64,000 nt of DNA from Ascarosepion bandense (lineage: Eukaryota; Mollusca; Cephalopoda; Sepiida; Sepiidae), in assembly GCA_037127315.1 (NCBI GenBank), contig JBBBDQ010001027.1:757501-821500 (forward strand). Reading direction: 5' to 3'. The notes beneath the pieces were generated by a model that ran no database searches, was not told the DNA's origin, and worked only from the letters and a program-made list of their open reading frames with translations. Position numbers and translations under genes: made by a program. Of the stretch, positions 1 to 11,436 are shown one piece after another; within the stretch, counting starts at the first letter, position 1; each line of letters begins with the position of its first letter.

Positions 1-104
<104 letters not shown>

Positions 105-363
105 GGTGGTTGTAGTTTCACTGATAAAAGGTATTTTGGCAAGCAGGATTTTTATAGAAACGTGCTCGTTATGGGTGTATCGTACAAAAATATAAGCTAA
201 AGAATAGTTATATTCTATCGATACCCCAATGTGGAGCACTTTACGAGGTGAATAGATAGATAAGTGTAATACATTTTAAGAAAGAAAGAGCATTCATAAT
301 ATCAGTAAAATATAATCCCTCGTTCTTGATGTGTATTATATCTTGGTGTGGTAATGGCAATTT

Positions 364-402
<39 letters not shown>

Positions 403-574
403 TATTTAATTAAAAAAAATTCCTTGATAATAGATTAGCCGAAAGCACTTGGAAACAACATTTGGAAAGTTCTTTGATCACTTTATGCCCAGAAAAGAAT
501 AATACTTGTATGAATGTAAGAAAAATCGAATAAAAAGCTTAATGGCATTACATTGTCAGTCGTCTTCAATAAAA

Positions 575-632
<58 letters not shown>

Positions 633-749
633 TATGTGTGTGCATATTTATAGGCATCTGTATATTTATATACATCTGTGCGTGTTTGTGTGTTATGTCC
701 AATTAAAAAAGATAAATGATATACCTTTTTTCTTTGCTACTTATTGCAG
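105..749. other. intronic or upstream sequence with two (TA)n tracts
   Basis: No exon was recognised here. It holds TA runs at about 367-400 and 576-627. A pyrimidine tract ending in TTATTGCAG at 741-749 forms the splice acceptor of the next exon, so at least the right part is probably intron. The first exon of FReD gene A, with the signal peptide, should lie left of the window. Confidence 0.6.
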
Positions 750-836
750 ACCACATCTCCCCAATTATGAAAGACCAGTTCCATCGTCTTGAAGAGAAGA
801 TTGATAACTATACGTTTCTTCTGGCTGAACCGCTGT
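750..836 (+). CDS. FReD gene A, internal coiled-coil (stalk) exon
   Basis: This 87-nt internal exon is bounded by a good acceptor (pyrimidine tract plus TTATTGCAG, ending 749) and a consensus donor (GTAAGT at 837-842). Both splice borders are phase 1: two bases finish a split codon, then 28 codons follow, then one base. The only open frame reads HISPIMKDQFHRLEEKIDNY followed by TFLLAEPL. This is amphipathic with heptad-like spacing, as in the oligomerising stalk of FReD proteins. The reading phase fits the FReD exon at 8791 exactly, so I join the two across an intron of about 8 kb. An 87-nt phase 1-1 exon can be skipped or duplicated without a frame change. The function is inferred from position and helix pattern. 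It could instead belong to another gene, but the phase match and strand favour the FReD gene. Confidence 0.6.
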
Positions 837-907
837 GTAAGTTACATTTTTCATACAAAATTCTTGAAAAAAATGATGTTCCATTTTAGTACAACAGCAT
901 CATCTAT

Positions 908-909
908 TA

Positions 910-954
<45 letters not shown>
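908..954. repeat. (AAT)n microsatellite
   Basis: AAT trinucleotides lie directly upstream of the LINE relic. A related LINE copy at 56 kb ends in AAT repeats, so this tract may mark an older LINE tail. Confidence 0.95.
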
Positions 955-2991
955 CTTGGAAAACTGCTTCAATGCAAAGAAAAATCTTAGTACTGCCTGG
1001 ATAGATTCTCGTAAGACATTCGATAGTGTACCACATTCCTGGATCTTACAAAACTTTAAATATGTACAAGGCCATCATCAATTTCATCAAACAATGTATG
1101 TCGATATGGAAAACAACCCTTTATCTCAATCATAAATGAAACCTATAAGTCTGGTGAAATAAACATCAAAAGAGGTATATTTCAAGGTGACTCTTGGACT
1201 CCCTTACTATTTTGCATAACATTAATAGCATTAACCAGTCAACAAGACAGAATATGGTTATAAAATAGCTCAAAAGAAAATAAGTCATCGATTTTACATG
1301 GATGACTTAAAGTTGTATGCTAAGAATGATAATGAGCTGGAAGTTCTTCTGCAAACTGTAAAATGCTTCAGTGAAGACATCGGAATGAAATTCAATTTGA
1401 ATAAATGTGCTAAAGCTACAGTTTTACGTGGCTCGCTACAACAAACATCCTCAATTAGCATAGACCCTGCTGTAACAATAAAAGATTTAGAGCCAGAATA
1501 AGCTTATAAATACCTAGGTGTAAATGAGAGTGAAAAAATTCACCATAAAAAAATAGTACGTAAAGAGTACTATAGAAGGCTACGACTGATATTAAAAACT
1601 GAATTGAATTCTCAGAACAGAATAATGGCCATTAATAGCCTTGCTATCCCAGTGGTCCAATATAGTTTCAACATCTTAAACTGGACTCTAAACGACATCA
1701 GATGAATGAATTCTAAAACAAGAAAGCTCTTTTCTAAGCATAAGATGCATCATCCAAAGGCTGATGTAGACCGTCTATACATACCCCGTAAAGAAGTTGA
1801 AAGAAGTCTTATTCAGCTAGAATGATCAAACAAGACAGCAACTATTGGCTTACTAACATACACAGAAACAACAAAGGACTGGATAATACAATTCGTCAAA
1901 CAACAAGAAAACAGAAAGAAAAAATATTCAGCAATGAAAGAAGGCAGTAAATACAAACAAGATTTAAATTTCGTAGATTATATAAAAAAGCAAAACAGAA
2001 GCTAAGAACCAATTATTGCGGTAAAAAATATAAAAAAGAAAGCCAAGGATAAAGCTCTTGAACAGATGAAACAACGCTGGCAAGACAAACCTTTACATGG
2101 CCAATATCCAGAGCCTGCTAATAAATCCAATGTTGATAAAGTTAATACCCATCTATGGTTACGTGCATCTGGATTAAAGTCTGAGACTGAAGGCTTTATT
2201 CTTACAGCGCAAGACCAAAGTCTTTTCACTAGGAAATTTCAGGCAAATATTATACATAATAATGTGGATCCAAAATGCAGGTTCTGTGATAAATACCAAG
2301 AAACAATAGACCATCTAATCTCAGGATGTTCTGTACTTGCCCCAAATGAATATAAAATCGTCACGATAGAGTGGGGCAATATTTACACTGGACAATGTGC
2401 AAACACTATGAAAAGTATGTAAGCAAACACTGGTATGAACATCACCCAACACCAGTTACAGAAATAGAAGATGACACCATTCTATGGGATTACACTATCT
2501 ACACAGACAGAAAAATTGAAGCAAATAGGCCGGATATTATTGTTAAAATCCAGAAAGAAAAAACTTGCCTATTAATTGATATGGCTTGTTCAGTTGATTG
2601 CAACATAGCAACCAAGGAATTCTAAAAACTGTCAAAATATAAACACCTGGAAATTGAAATAGAAAAAAATGTGGAAATTGAAAACAAGAATCGTGCCAGT
2701 GATAGTAGGCGCACTTGGAATGATAAAAAATGGAACAAAACAATACATTGAAAGAATCCCTGGAAACCCCAACTTCAGAGATATACAAAAATTGTTTTGT
2801 TAAGTACAGCCCACACACTAAGGAGAACTTTGTCTATGTAACGCTAGGGATTATAGGGAAGATAGAAAAAACATGAAATGGAGCCATAACAACACGCCAC
2901 GATCTGCCTTAGTCCTTCCTGCAGATTTGGTAGGTAGTGCAACCATAGCAGAAATCGAAATATGATGAACAATTACATATTAATAATACTG
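955..2991 (+). mobile_element. R2-like non-LTR retrotransposon relic (RT, zinc knuckle, endonuclease-like C-terminus)
   Basis: Fragments of one retrotransposon protein follow in order but in broken frames. The RT motif AWIDSRKTFDSVPHSWI lies at about 990-1045. A motif like GIFQGDSWTPLLFC lies near 1175-1215. The catalytic box is YMDD at 1295-1306. A CCHC knuckle (CRFC, H, C spacing) lies at 2275-2330. The C-terminal domain has an RPDII motif and KEF, like the restriction-type endonuclease of R2-superfamily elements, at about 2370-2800. Stops and frameshifts interrupt it throughout, so it is dead. A better preserved copy of the C-terminal part lies at 55967-56710. Clade assignment (R2, NeSL or relative) is inference. 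The element lies inside the presumed intron of FReD gene A. Confidence 0.85.
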
Positions 2992-3675
2992 TCCTACAAA
3001 AATCTTGAAATGGTTCAATTGATATTCTAGCTAATTTTAAACAATTTTATGGCGCTGAATTCGAATACTAAAGTCATTTTTAACAGTTAGCTCTAGTTTC
3101 CTTGCTTCAGATGACGGGAAAAACAGGAAAATTGCATATTTTAAGTCATTTGTCTGAAAAGTGAAAAATGAAAAACTATGCAAATATAAGTCAAATAAAG
3201 TTTCAACAACGACGTAAGAAGAAATGTGCACCAGAACACAAATATCTAAGATTGAATATGAGGTTAAAAAAAAAGAACAATCATGGTAAGAACTTTCGCT
3301 TTTTCGATTTTCGCCAATGATCTACAATTTTGTCTCTCTTCTGGTTCCAACAGAAATTTACCATCATTCTTTTATCTTTTGAGATCTTTTCACCATAATT
3401 TTACATCCACAGGAAAATGTTCATTTTGTTTATCACTTATAATGTCAGATTTTTCTCGAAACCTGTCCGAATGATTATGCAGAAAACGTAGTTTGATATA
3501 CATATTAGAATCAACATTCGGGTAGTCTGTTTACACCCTGTCGACTAGTTGTCTATCTTACGGTTAGCAAGAAAGATTTTTTGTACAAATGCAACAAATT
3601 CAATCCAGACACTTGATTTAGTAACATTCATAGATTTTACGAAATTGTCATCCTTGATTAATTATCGAATTTTCG
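2992..3675. other. AT-rich intronic DNA, nothing recognised
   Basis: No coding pattern, SINE or terminal repeat was recognised. Short open frames are scattered with no family signature. Confidence 0.5.
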
Positions 3676-4246
3676 TTAAGTGCCATACGTGATACACGCT
3701 TGGGCGATCATGTCCCGAAAGAGACTAGGCAGAAGATTATCCCGCAGTAGGTTGCCATTACTTTCTGCGGTAGACTGGTTGCCATCCAAGGCTATAGAAA
3801 CCAATATGTCCTGTTGTTTGACTCATAGCTAGAGGGGGAAGAGATGTATTATATGTTTAAGTAGTAATTAGTGGGGGATCAGTTTATTACTTCATAACAA
3901 TAGAAAACCGATTCCCCATTTTATGCACTGAAAAATCTTAATCATGTTTCCAACTATTATATTCGGTCGGTCAGTTAAGTGCCATACGTGATACACGCTT
4001 GGGCGATCATGTCCCGAAAGAGACATGACTGACTAAGCAGAAGATTATCCCGCAGTAGGTTGCCATTACTTTCTGCGGTAGACTGGTTGCCAACCAAGGC
4101 TATGAAACCCAATCTGTCCTGTTATTTAACCGATAACTGGAGGGAAGAGACGGATTAATAACTTTCCCAAGGATATTTGCGCGTAAGTGAATGCAAGGAA
4201 TTCAACTGGAATTCAAACTCGACTCCCCGATTTCTCGTTCCGAATG
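3676..4246 (-). repeat. dimeric tRNA-derived SINE with palindromic linker
   Basis: On the minus strand this is a SINE with part of its tRNA-like head (4246-3972), a linker (about 3971-3851), then a second SINE body without a head (3850-3676). The linker holds GTGGGGGATC at 3871 and an imperfect GATTCCCCAT end near 3919. The same order is seen at 37.6 kb, 44.6 kb and 59.6 kb. The SINE tail on the plus strand reads TTAAGTGCCATACGTGATAC. Confidence 0.9.
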
Positions 4247-5079
4247 TCAGGTCCTTCAAAAATACATTGTTTCAGTTTTTCTATGCAGAGGCCAGAAAAT
4301 CGCTGCAAATTTACTGAAAACATTGGATTTCATTGTGAAGGCTTTTCACAAACAGCTTCCTGATGCCTAATTTGATATGGAGAGGATGGAAGATGATTTT
4401 GTCTCTGGGGACTAGCGCATCAGTTACCATATTTTTCTTTTCGATTTTCATTTCTACTATGACCGTCCATTCTCTTCTATCTTAGTGTTGATTTCTGGCT
4501 CATTTATCCCATAAACAAAGGAATCATGGGAACTGTGTATCGTAATGGGAGAATATTATATCAAGAGAGTTGGATTTAAAAAGATGTCTGAATGGTTTAT
4601 CAGCCAAGGCGACTTAGGAGTCACATCTAGATTCTTCTTGTGAACGCCCTGAATTGGAGACGTCCTTATTTTACTGAATTACCTAACCTGAGGGTATTTC
4701 AAACTGGGCCGCTTCTGCAAGGTTTTACACCGCTTTTATCAAAATCTGTTGCGTATATTTGGTTGTGAAACATATGCTTGGTATACCGTTATTAAACTGG
4801 GTGTCATTATGAGTTAATTCGCAAGGGTTTACAGTGGGTTTACCAGCAATGGAAAAACTGCTCAAGTCAACTCAGCCCTTCAGCTTTTAGGGTTGCCTTA
4901 GGCGCCAATTAATGACCCCAGGTATGTCCTGAAGGCAAGGTACTGCCTGTGTAGATGGCTCCCTGGGACTTGAGACTAATAACAATAACAGCAACACAGT
5001 CATTGCTCCGTTTGCTGCCTCCGCGAGGAAAAGATAAATTTAATAAAACAAATCATGCGAGTATTGTTAAGAAAAGTTT
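4247..5079. other. intronic DNA, nothing recognised
   Basis: No gene, SINE or transposase match was recognised between the SINE dimer and the mariner relic. Part of it may be the degraded 3' flank of the mariner. Confidence 0.4.
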
Positions 5080-6510
5080 TAAGCCTCACCCAGAAGTAGT
5101 TTTAGAAACAAAACAATTTTTTCTTTTTTTTTTTTTCCAATATAGTCCCCCTGATACAAAAGCAATTGGTCTAAGCGCTGTAACCCATCACGGAAGAACG
5201 CAGCATTCTGGACCCTCAAAAAACTAATCCACAGCACATATGATTTCATCCTTGTCTCCAAAATGTCGACAACTGAGGTCGGATTTGTGTTTAGAAAACA
5301 GCAAGAAGTCAGATGGAGTCTGGTGAGTAAGAAAGATTAAGTAGCCACAGTTGGCTGCTTAAGCTACTGCGACCTGAGCAGTGTGAAGGGGCGCATTATT
5401 CTAGAACAAGTGAACCCCTATCCCAAGTTTCCTTCTGTGTTTCAACATGATTGCTTCCTTCAGTTGTATTAATTCTGATGCATAGTCAATCAGTTAAGTG
5501 CCATACATGATACACGCTTTGGGCGATCATGTCTCGAAAAAGACATGGCTGACTGGGTAGAAGAATATCCCGCAGCAGGTCGCCAGGGCTTTCTGTGGTA
5601 GACTGGTTGCCGGCCAAGGCTATAGAACCCAATCTGTCCTGTTATTTAACCCATAACTGAAGGGAAAAGACGGATTAATACCTTTCCCAAGGGTATTTGT
5701 GCGTAAGTGAATGCAAGGAATTCGAGTGGAATTCGAACTCGACTCCTCCATTTGTCGCTCCGAGTTCATATTCACTGCACCACAATAGTACGGTTCATTA
5801 ATAGTTTAGGTTTTTTTTTTCCTTTATCAGGTAGTTTATCATGATTAAGCTTTCGGATCCCCCCCCCCCACAAAAAAAGAAGCCTTCACCTTGCCAACAG
5901 ACGTTGACCGCTTCAACTTCTTTAACTGATGGAGAATCAGCCTGCTTTCACTTCTTGCTTTGAAACTTTGGTTTAGGTTCGAAGTAGTGAACTCGGGTTT
6001 CGTCTAATCTTCGGTAGAAATTTTCATGGTCAGCTGGGAAGCGAGTCAGAAGTGTCCTGGAAACGTCAGTTCTTTTCAGCTTCTTCTCTGGTGTCAGCAT
6101 TATTGAGGCCCATCTTTCACACAGCTTGTTCATCCCTAATATCTCAATTAAAACTATATGGACTGAACCAGAACTAATGCCTATGGACTTAGCTATCTGC
6201 TGGACAGTAAGAAGTCTGTGATTTGAAACTATACAGCGAATGACATCACCTTATTCATCAGTAGTTGGGGCTTTGGAACGATCTGACCAGGGGTCATCTT
6301 CTGTACTTGAATTCTGCAGTTCACTTGACAGCTGCATCGGAAGGTGAGTCCTCAGCAAGTGTCTGTACCATGTCTTCTTGGATTTTCTTGGGTGTCATAC
6401 CTTTCTTTGGAAGATATTTTATGAGAGCTCGGGCCTTTGTTTCGTCTATTTTTAAATTTGTCACGCTGCTTTCACTTTTGTATAAAGTTCATCTGCACAA
6501 AAATTAAGAC
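5080..6510 (-). mobile_element. mariner transposon relic split by a SINE
   Basis: On the minus strand the pieces of a mariner transposase occur in order. The N-terminal segment has ALIKYLPKKGMTPKKIQED (about 6440-6370). A helix-turn-helix segment has RLLTVQQIAKSIGISSGSV (about 6210-6150). The mid-segment has DETRVHYFEPKPKFQSKK (about 6000-5950). The C-terminal segment has NNAPLHTAQVAVA, HQTPSDFLLF and GDYIGK (5410-5120). The expected catalytic DETW is DETR. Several stops and frameshifts are present, and a SINE sits inside at 5484-5786. No clear terminal inverted repeats were found. It is an inactive copy inside the FReD gene A intron. Confidence 0.85.
5484..5786 (-). repeat. tRNA-derived SINE nested in the mariner relic
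   Basis: A nearly full-length minus-strand copy: tail, body with CCTTGGC/GGCAACC core, and tRNA-like head with the B-box-like stretch GGAATTCGAACTC on the plus strand. It interrupts the mariner coding order, so it inserted later. Confidence 0.92.
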
Positions 6511-6567
6511 AAAAATCTGAATTAGTTTTTTCTACTTTTATAAGAAGTGTCGTGTGTTGCCATTTTA

Positions 6568-6806
6568 ATTCCTTGCATTCACTCACGCGCAAATACCCTT
6601 GGGAAAGATATTAATCCGTCTCTTCCCTCCAGTTATGGATTAAATAACAAGACAGATTGGGTTCTATAGCCTTGGCTGACAACCAGTCTATTGCAGAAAG
6701 TAATAGCAACCTAGTGCAGAATAGTCTTCTGCCCAGTCAGTCATGTTTCTTTCGAGATGTGATCGCCCAAGCGTATATCACGTTTGGCACTTAAATGGTT
6801 GAGTGT
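6568..6806 (+). repeat. tRNA-derived SINE, head missing
   Basis: The plus-strand SINE body and tail run from the TTGCATTCACTCACGCGC block to GGCACTTAA. The RNA polymerase III A and B boxes are absent, as in 5'-truncated retrocopies. Confidence 0.92.
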
Positions 6807-6869
6807 GTTGTCAGATAAAAAACAGCAGACAAAAAAAACAAAACAAAAAACAGCTGTAACTCTTCTTTC

Positions 6870-8028
6870 TGGGTTAGGGTTAGAACGTTTTATATCGATT
6901 CTGGGTAAGGCTTGAAATTTTTTGTCTCCTTCCGGTGCAAAGCTTGGAACTTTTTGTCTCCTTTCTGGTTGAAACTTGGAACATTTGGCCTTCTTTCTGG
7001 GTGGGGTCTGAAACTTTTTGTCTCATCTCTGGGTAAAGTTAGAACTTTTTTTTCATTCTTTCTGGTCAAAGCTTGGAATTTTTTGTCTTCTTTCTTGGGG
7101 AGGCATGGGAATTTTGTCTCCTTTCTGGGCGTGGCTTGGTCTTTTGTTTCGTTTCCAGGTTTAGGCCTCTTCTCTGGGTGAGCTTTGGAACTTTTTGTCT
7201 TCCTTACAGTTAAAGATTGGAGTATTTTATCTCCTCTCTATGTGTGCCTCGGAACTTTTTGTCTTTTTTCTGGAGAAAGGCTTGGAAATTTTGCTTCCTT
7301 TCTGGGCGACGCTTGGAACATTTCGTTTTCTTTATAGAAGAACTTTTTGTCTCATTTCTGTGCAAGGCTTGGATATTTTTGTCTCTGTCTAGGTGAAGCT
7401 TGGATATTTTTGTCTCTTTCTAGGTGAAGCTTGGATTTTTTTGTTTTCTTTTCGAGTGAAGCTTGAGACTTTTTATCGCCTTACTGCCTGAAACTTGTAA
7501 CGTTTTGTCTCCTTTTTGGGTGAAGCTTTGAACTTTTTGTCTCTTCACTGTGTGACGCTTGAAATTTTGATTCCTTTCCTCATGAATCTGAAAAAGTTTT
7601 TCTCCTTTCTGAGTGAAGCTTGAAACTGTTTGTCTCTTTTTGGGCGAGACTCAAAACTTTTTGTCTCCTTTCCGTGTGAAACGTGAGACTTTGTGTCCCC
7701 TTTGTGGGAGAGGTTTACTATTTTTTGTCCTCTTTTCCGGATGAGGCTTGGAATTTTTGTCTCATTTCTGGATGAAACTGAGAAATGTTTGTCTTCTTTC
7801 TAGGTGAAGTTTGAAACATTTTGTCTCCTTTCCGAATGTAGCTTTGAACATTTTATCTCCTCTCTGGGTGATGCTTTGAACTTTTTGTTTCCTTTCTGGG
7901 TGAGGCTTGGAACTTTTAAACTCCTTTATGAGCGAGGCTTTCACCTTTTTGTCTCTTTTCCGGCTGAAACTTGGATATTTGTGTCTCTTTTCTGTGCGAG
8001 GTTTAGACCTTTTTGTTTTCTTTAATTA
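6870..8028. repeat. 32-bp minisatellite, about 35 diverged units
   Basis: The unit is close to GAAGCTTGGAACTTTTTGTC followed by TCCTTTCTGGGT. It repeats with small length changes for about 1.15 kb. Short open frames across it (WNFLSPFW-like peptides) come from the repeat and are not genes. It lies in the FReD gene A intron, 0.8 kb before the terminal exon. Confidence 0.93.
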
Positions 8029-8790
8029 GCTAGTCACCCACAGCAGATAAGTGTACTCGGAAACGAGCAGCCATTATTATTGTATTATTTGAAAGGTATA
8101 AACCTACCTCTTCTCCCCAGCTATGGGTTAATCATTAAAACTTGTATCATTAAATCCTTATTTTCTCAAAACATTTTTAGAATCTAAACTTATTTTCTGG
8201 CTTTAAATAACATGTAAAAGGTTGATAAACCGTAGAAAATGAATGAATTAAATCAAGTCCTCGCGTGCGATATTGTTGGGAATTGCTTGAAAAGCAAACC
8301 AAACTTTGATTCAAGCAATGTGAATGAAATTGAGTAAATGAAACCACCTTTAATGGTTGTGATGGCATGAAGACCATGGGGGGGGGGGGGGTTGAGAGTG
8401 TTGGCCTTTTCAAACTACTGATTATATCCGATTATGCACTCTCTTCCAAAAACCAGGGTACTTCGGCGTGATGTAATTGTTAGCAAGCTTGGCTCACTAG
8501 AATCATCATAATTTCGGTGCTACATTTAAATTGCGCTTAGAGAATAATCTCTCTCCTAGAAACTATAACTAAGGTATATTCAGTATATCTACGATGTAAA
8601 CCTCAGGTTGGCTTTATGATTGTTGTAGAAACATAGATATGCACTTGTTTGCGACAGGCTTTCTTTTAGCCATCTTATTCTCCTGAAACTGACGGATGCC
8701 TATTACTCGTAAAAAAAATAAATAAATAAAGCAAACGAATATTTTTGTTAGTTTTGCATTTATCTTGCTCTGTTTTTTCTTATTTTCTAG
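8029..8790. other. end of FReD gene A intron
   Basis: No extra exon was recognised. It includes a G homopolymer near 8379-8391. It ends in a strong pyrimidine tract with TATTTTCTAG, the acceptor of the terminal exon. Confidence 0.6.
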
Positions 8791-9534
8791 TAAATCAGCA
8801 GCGAAAAGAACAAGAAGCGAAACGTAAATTCATGGACTGTACCAGTGTAGCTCGGGGCAGTCGATACGCCATGAGTGGTGTCTACTGGATCAATGTCCCA
8901 GGTATAAAAGAAAGGAAAGCCTTTTTGCACTATACAAGCAGGTTCCGGGTGGACGGTGATCATGCAACGTATGGATGGTTCAGTGAATTTCAACCGACCA
9001 TGGATTGATTATAAAATTGGATTCGGCAACGTGGAAGGCGAATACTGGATTGGAAACGAAGTCATACATAGGCTGACCTACAATCGTACGATGGCTCTGC
9101 GGATTGTGATGAAAAGCATGTGGATACTTGGTGGGGAAGCTGTTTCGCTGTATCACAATTTTAAAATCGGGAACGAGAGCTCTGGTTATCGTCTGTATCT
9201 GTCGGGATATGATAATTCAAGCACTGGCGGTGACAGTATGACAAGCACAACGGAATACTGCAAAGACCCGCCTAACAACGGATCTCGTTTTTCCACGTCC
9301 GATCGCGAGAACAATCCGGCTAATTGTTCCACTGAATTGTCAGGTGGATGGTGGTTTAGCATTTGTGGTTGTTCAAACCTGAATGGCCAGTACATTTCGG
9401 GTGGTTCGGTAATATCCGATAATAAGAACGTCGGGATATATTGGGATACGGTTTATCGGAACCTTTTTGGTTTGAAGAACTCGTTACGAGCCGTTAGAAT
9501 GGAAATCAAAATGGTTGATGATGGTGGAGATTGA
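8791..9534 (+). CDS. FReD gene A, terminal exon, with one-base frameshift
   Basis: This exon encodes a fibrinogen-related domain, the globular carbohydrate or acetyl-group binding module of secreted lectin-like proteins. It begins at the TATTTTCTAG acceptor in phase 1, continuing the exon at 750. The order is a short charged stalk (NQQRKEQEAKRKF), then SGVYWINVPGIKERKA, GSGWTVIMQRMDGSVNFNR, GFGNVEGEYWIGNE, YRLYLSGY, FSTSDRENN, GGWWFSICGCSNLNGQY and a terminal YWDTVYRN...MEIK segment. The stop is at 9532. The two halves are in different frames: a T run at 8922-8926 has five bases where four would keep frame. The exon is otherwise free of stops over about 247 codons, so a sequencing or assembly error, or a very young null allele, is likelier than an old pseudogene. 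The DRENN segment keeps much of the FReD calcium-site pattern. Confidence 0.88.
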
Positions 9535-9633
9535 TAGAATCTCAAGCCAGAATTTATAATTTCTATAATGGCAGAAACATTGTCGCATTTTCCATGTGCT
9601 TTTTAAGAATTTATAAAATGTCTAGTACATAAG

Positions 9634-9639
9634 AATAAA
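9634..9639 (+). terminator. AATAAA polyadenylation signal of FReD gene A
   Basis: It lies 100 bases after the stop codon. A second AATAAA at 9762 lies inside an interspersed repeat and is a less likely site. Confidence 0.55.
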
Positions 9640-9683
9640 TGTGTATGTGTTCAAATGATTATAAGGAAGTGAGAGAGAATGCG

Positions 9684-9933
9684 ATGATGTTTTTTTCTTT
9701 CTAACTTTAAAAAAATTGGTGTATGGTTAGGTCTTGAAGACTGTCACAATGCGGTTAGTAAAATAAAGGAAGGTAAAGAATTTGTTGGGTATTAGCTATT
9801 TATTATACATTAATATTTCGAGATCAAAATCTCATCTTCAGAATAGTAGGATAGCTTGTGTTCGAGTGAGTTCATGCCTTTCAACGAATGGTCATTCCTG
9901 GCTACTGCTGCTGTCATTAATTGTAGTGAGTGC

Positions 9934-9935
<2 letters not shown>
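9684..9935 (-). repeat. interspersed repeat family A
   Basis: On the minus strand this matches 43515-43760, sharing CTTTCAACGAATGGTCAT, the TATTTCGAGAT-type block and the GGTCTTGAAG/CTGTCACAATG block. A partial plus-strand copy lies at about 10985-11075. No protein signature was seen. Confidence 0.75.
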
Positions 9936-9967
<32 letters not shown>

Positions 9968-10026
9968 GAGCATGTATGTGTGTGTATTTATGGTATATAT
10001 ATATATATAGGAATATATATATATAT
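9936..10026. repeat. (TG)n and (TA)n microsatellites
   Basis: TG repeats from about 9936 to 9966, then TA tracts up to the start of the palindrome. Confidence 0.95.
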
Positions 10027-10274
10027 ATAGGAAAGAATATTAATAAAAAGTTTTGAATTTAAAAATGTACTTTTTTTGGACAGTATTTGTTTATTTTTAT
10101 TATTGTATTTTATATTTCAGACCGCCCTCGGCCCTTCGTCATTAAAAATCACTTGTTTCTGACGAAGGACCGAGGGCGGTCTGAAATATAAAATACAATA
10201 ATAAAAATAAACAAATACTGTCCAAAAAAAGTACATTTTTAAATTCAAAACTTTTTATTAATATTCTTTCCTAT
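10027..10274. repeat. near-perfect palindrome, 114-bp arms, 20-bp loop
   Basis: The left arm (10027-10140) and right arm (10161-10274) are reverse complements with one visible mismatch (CGGCCC against GGACCG near the centre). The loop is 20 bases. The inner stem is GC-rich (ACCGCCCTCGG) and the outer stem AT-rich. Outside the arms lie (TA)n and AT-rich DNA. It could be a foldback MITE or a recent inverted duplication. No coding content. Confidence 0.95.
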
Positions 10275-10310
10275 ACATATTAAGACAGTATACGTGGATC
10301 ATCACTATGT

Positions 10311-10311
<1 letters not shown>

Positions 10312-10384
<73 letters not shown>
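10312..10384. repeat. (TA)n(TG)n microsatellite
   Basis: TA repeats pass directly into TG repeats. A shorter TG run lies near 10763-10781. Confidence 0.95.
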
Positions 10385-10385
<1 letters not shown>

Positions 10386-10794
10386 TTGATAGTTGGGACC
10401 TTTTTCTGGTCTGATCATATCAGTCTGCTTTAATAATTGGTTTATCTAAGTATGCGTTGATCTGTCCGTTAGTTTGACTTTTTCCAAAGTGGAAGAGAGC
10501 TTGTTTTATGACTGTTGTTTAATTTATCTGCTTTATCTCGTGTGTGCGTGTCCGTGAGTGTGTCATGTGTGCGTGTTTATTTGCGTATACTTCTTGTATT
10601 TTATGTTATTTTATTTTGTATATTTATTGTTTTTAATTATTTTGTATTATTCATTTTTTTAATTTTATTTTTCTCCCTTTTGTGATCATTTTATAAGTAT
10701 ATAACTATATACCATTTATGGTATCATGTGTCCGTGTGCGTGTGTGAATATATAGATATATATGTGTGTGTGTGTGTGTGTTCCGATGTATAGT
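10385..10794. other. AT-rich DNA, nothing recognised
   Basis: T-rich with scattered TG-rich words; no gene or mobile-element signature. Confidence 0.5.
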
Positions 10795-11075
10795 GTGTTA
10801 TAGTTACCTCCACTATTTTGCGGGAAAGACAGCATAGCTTAATGAAAAAGGCCACAAACTTAATGAAAATAAAGTTTTATAGTCAAAACGTTGATGTTAT
10901 TATTAAGATGAAAGACCAAAGTATTTTTTTAATTATTTTAAAATCTTTTAAAAATCCTTTCTAACAAACAGCATAGTGTAATTTATTTTACTAAACGCAT
11001 TGTGACAGCCCTCAAGGCCTAACCAGACACATAATATATACAATGCTTCAAGCAAATTACAAAACTTTCCTTTAA
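10795..11075 (+). repeat. interspersed repeat family R copy joined to a family A fragment
   Basis: The first 190 bp match 11583-11760 (+) and 23370-23560 (-). Shared words are ACAGCATAG, an AATAAAGTTTTA-type block, TCAAAACGTT and TTATTATTAAGA. It then runs into the family A block with CATTGTGACAGCC. Unclassified. Confidence 0.7.
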
Positions 11076-11436
11076 AAAAATTGATTTCAATTTTAGCTTA
11101 CCAAACGCCTACTGCACAATTTTCTGAAATAAAAGCAAATTAGTTTCTGGCAAAAGACACAAATAAAGGTGCATTAAGCAAGTAAATAACTAGCCAAAGA
11201 AAACTTGTAAAATTAATTACCATGAGACAATTGTACCGGTAAAAAGAAAATGAATCATCGAGCTATAAATATCTAACACGTGAAAAGATAATTATATAAA
11301 TATTCTCCATTGAATGTAGTAATAAACTTGTTTTAGACAGACATTGAATAATAAACAGGGAAAAAAATCATGTTACGCGTTTTCCCCCGAAGAGATATCT
11401 TCAAACTAAATAAAGTTTTTTTATCCATGGTATCAT
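11076..11436. other. AT-rich DNA, nothing recognised
   Basis: No coding signature or repeat structure was identified. Confidence 0.45.

Noticed and set aside
506..792. Open frames rich in Ile-Tyr repeats
   Set aside because: They are translations of the (TA)n microsatellite; similar frames occur at every TA run.
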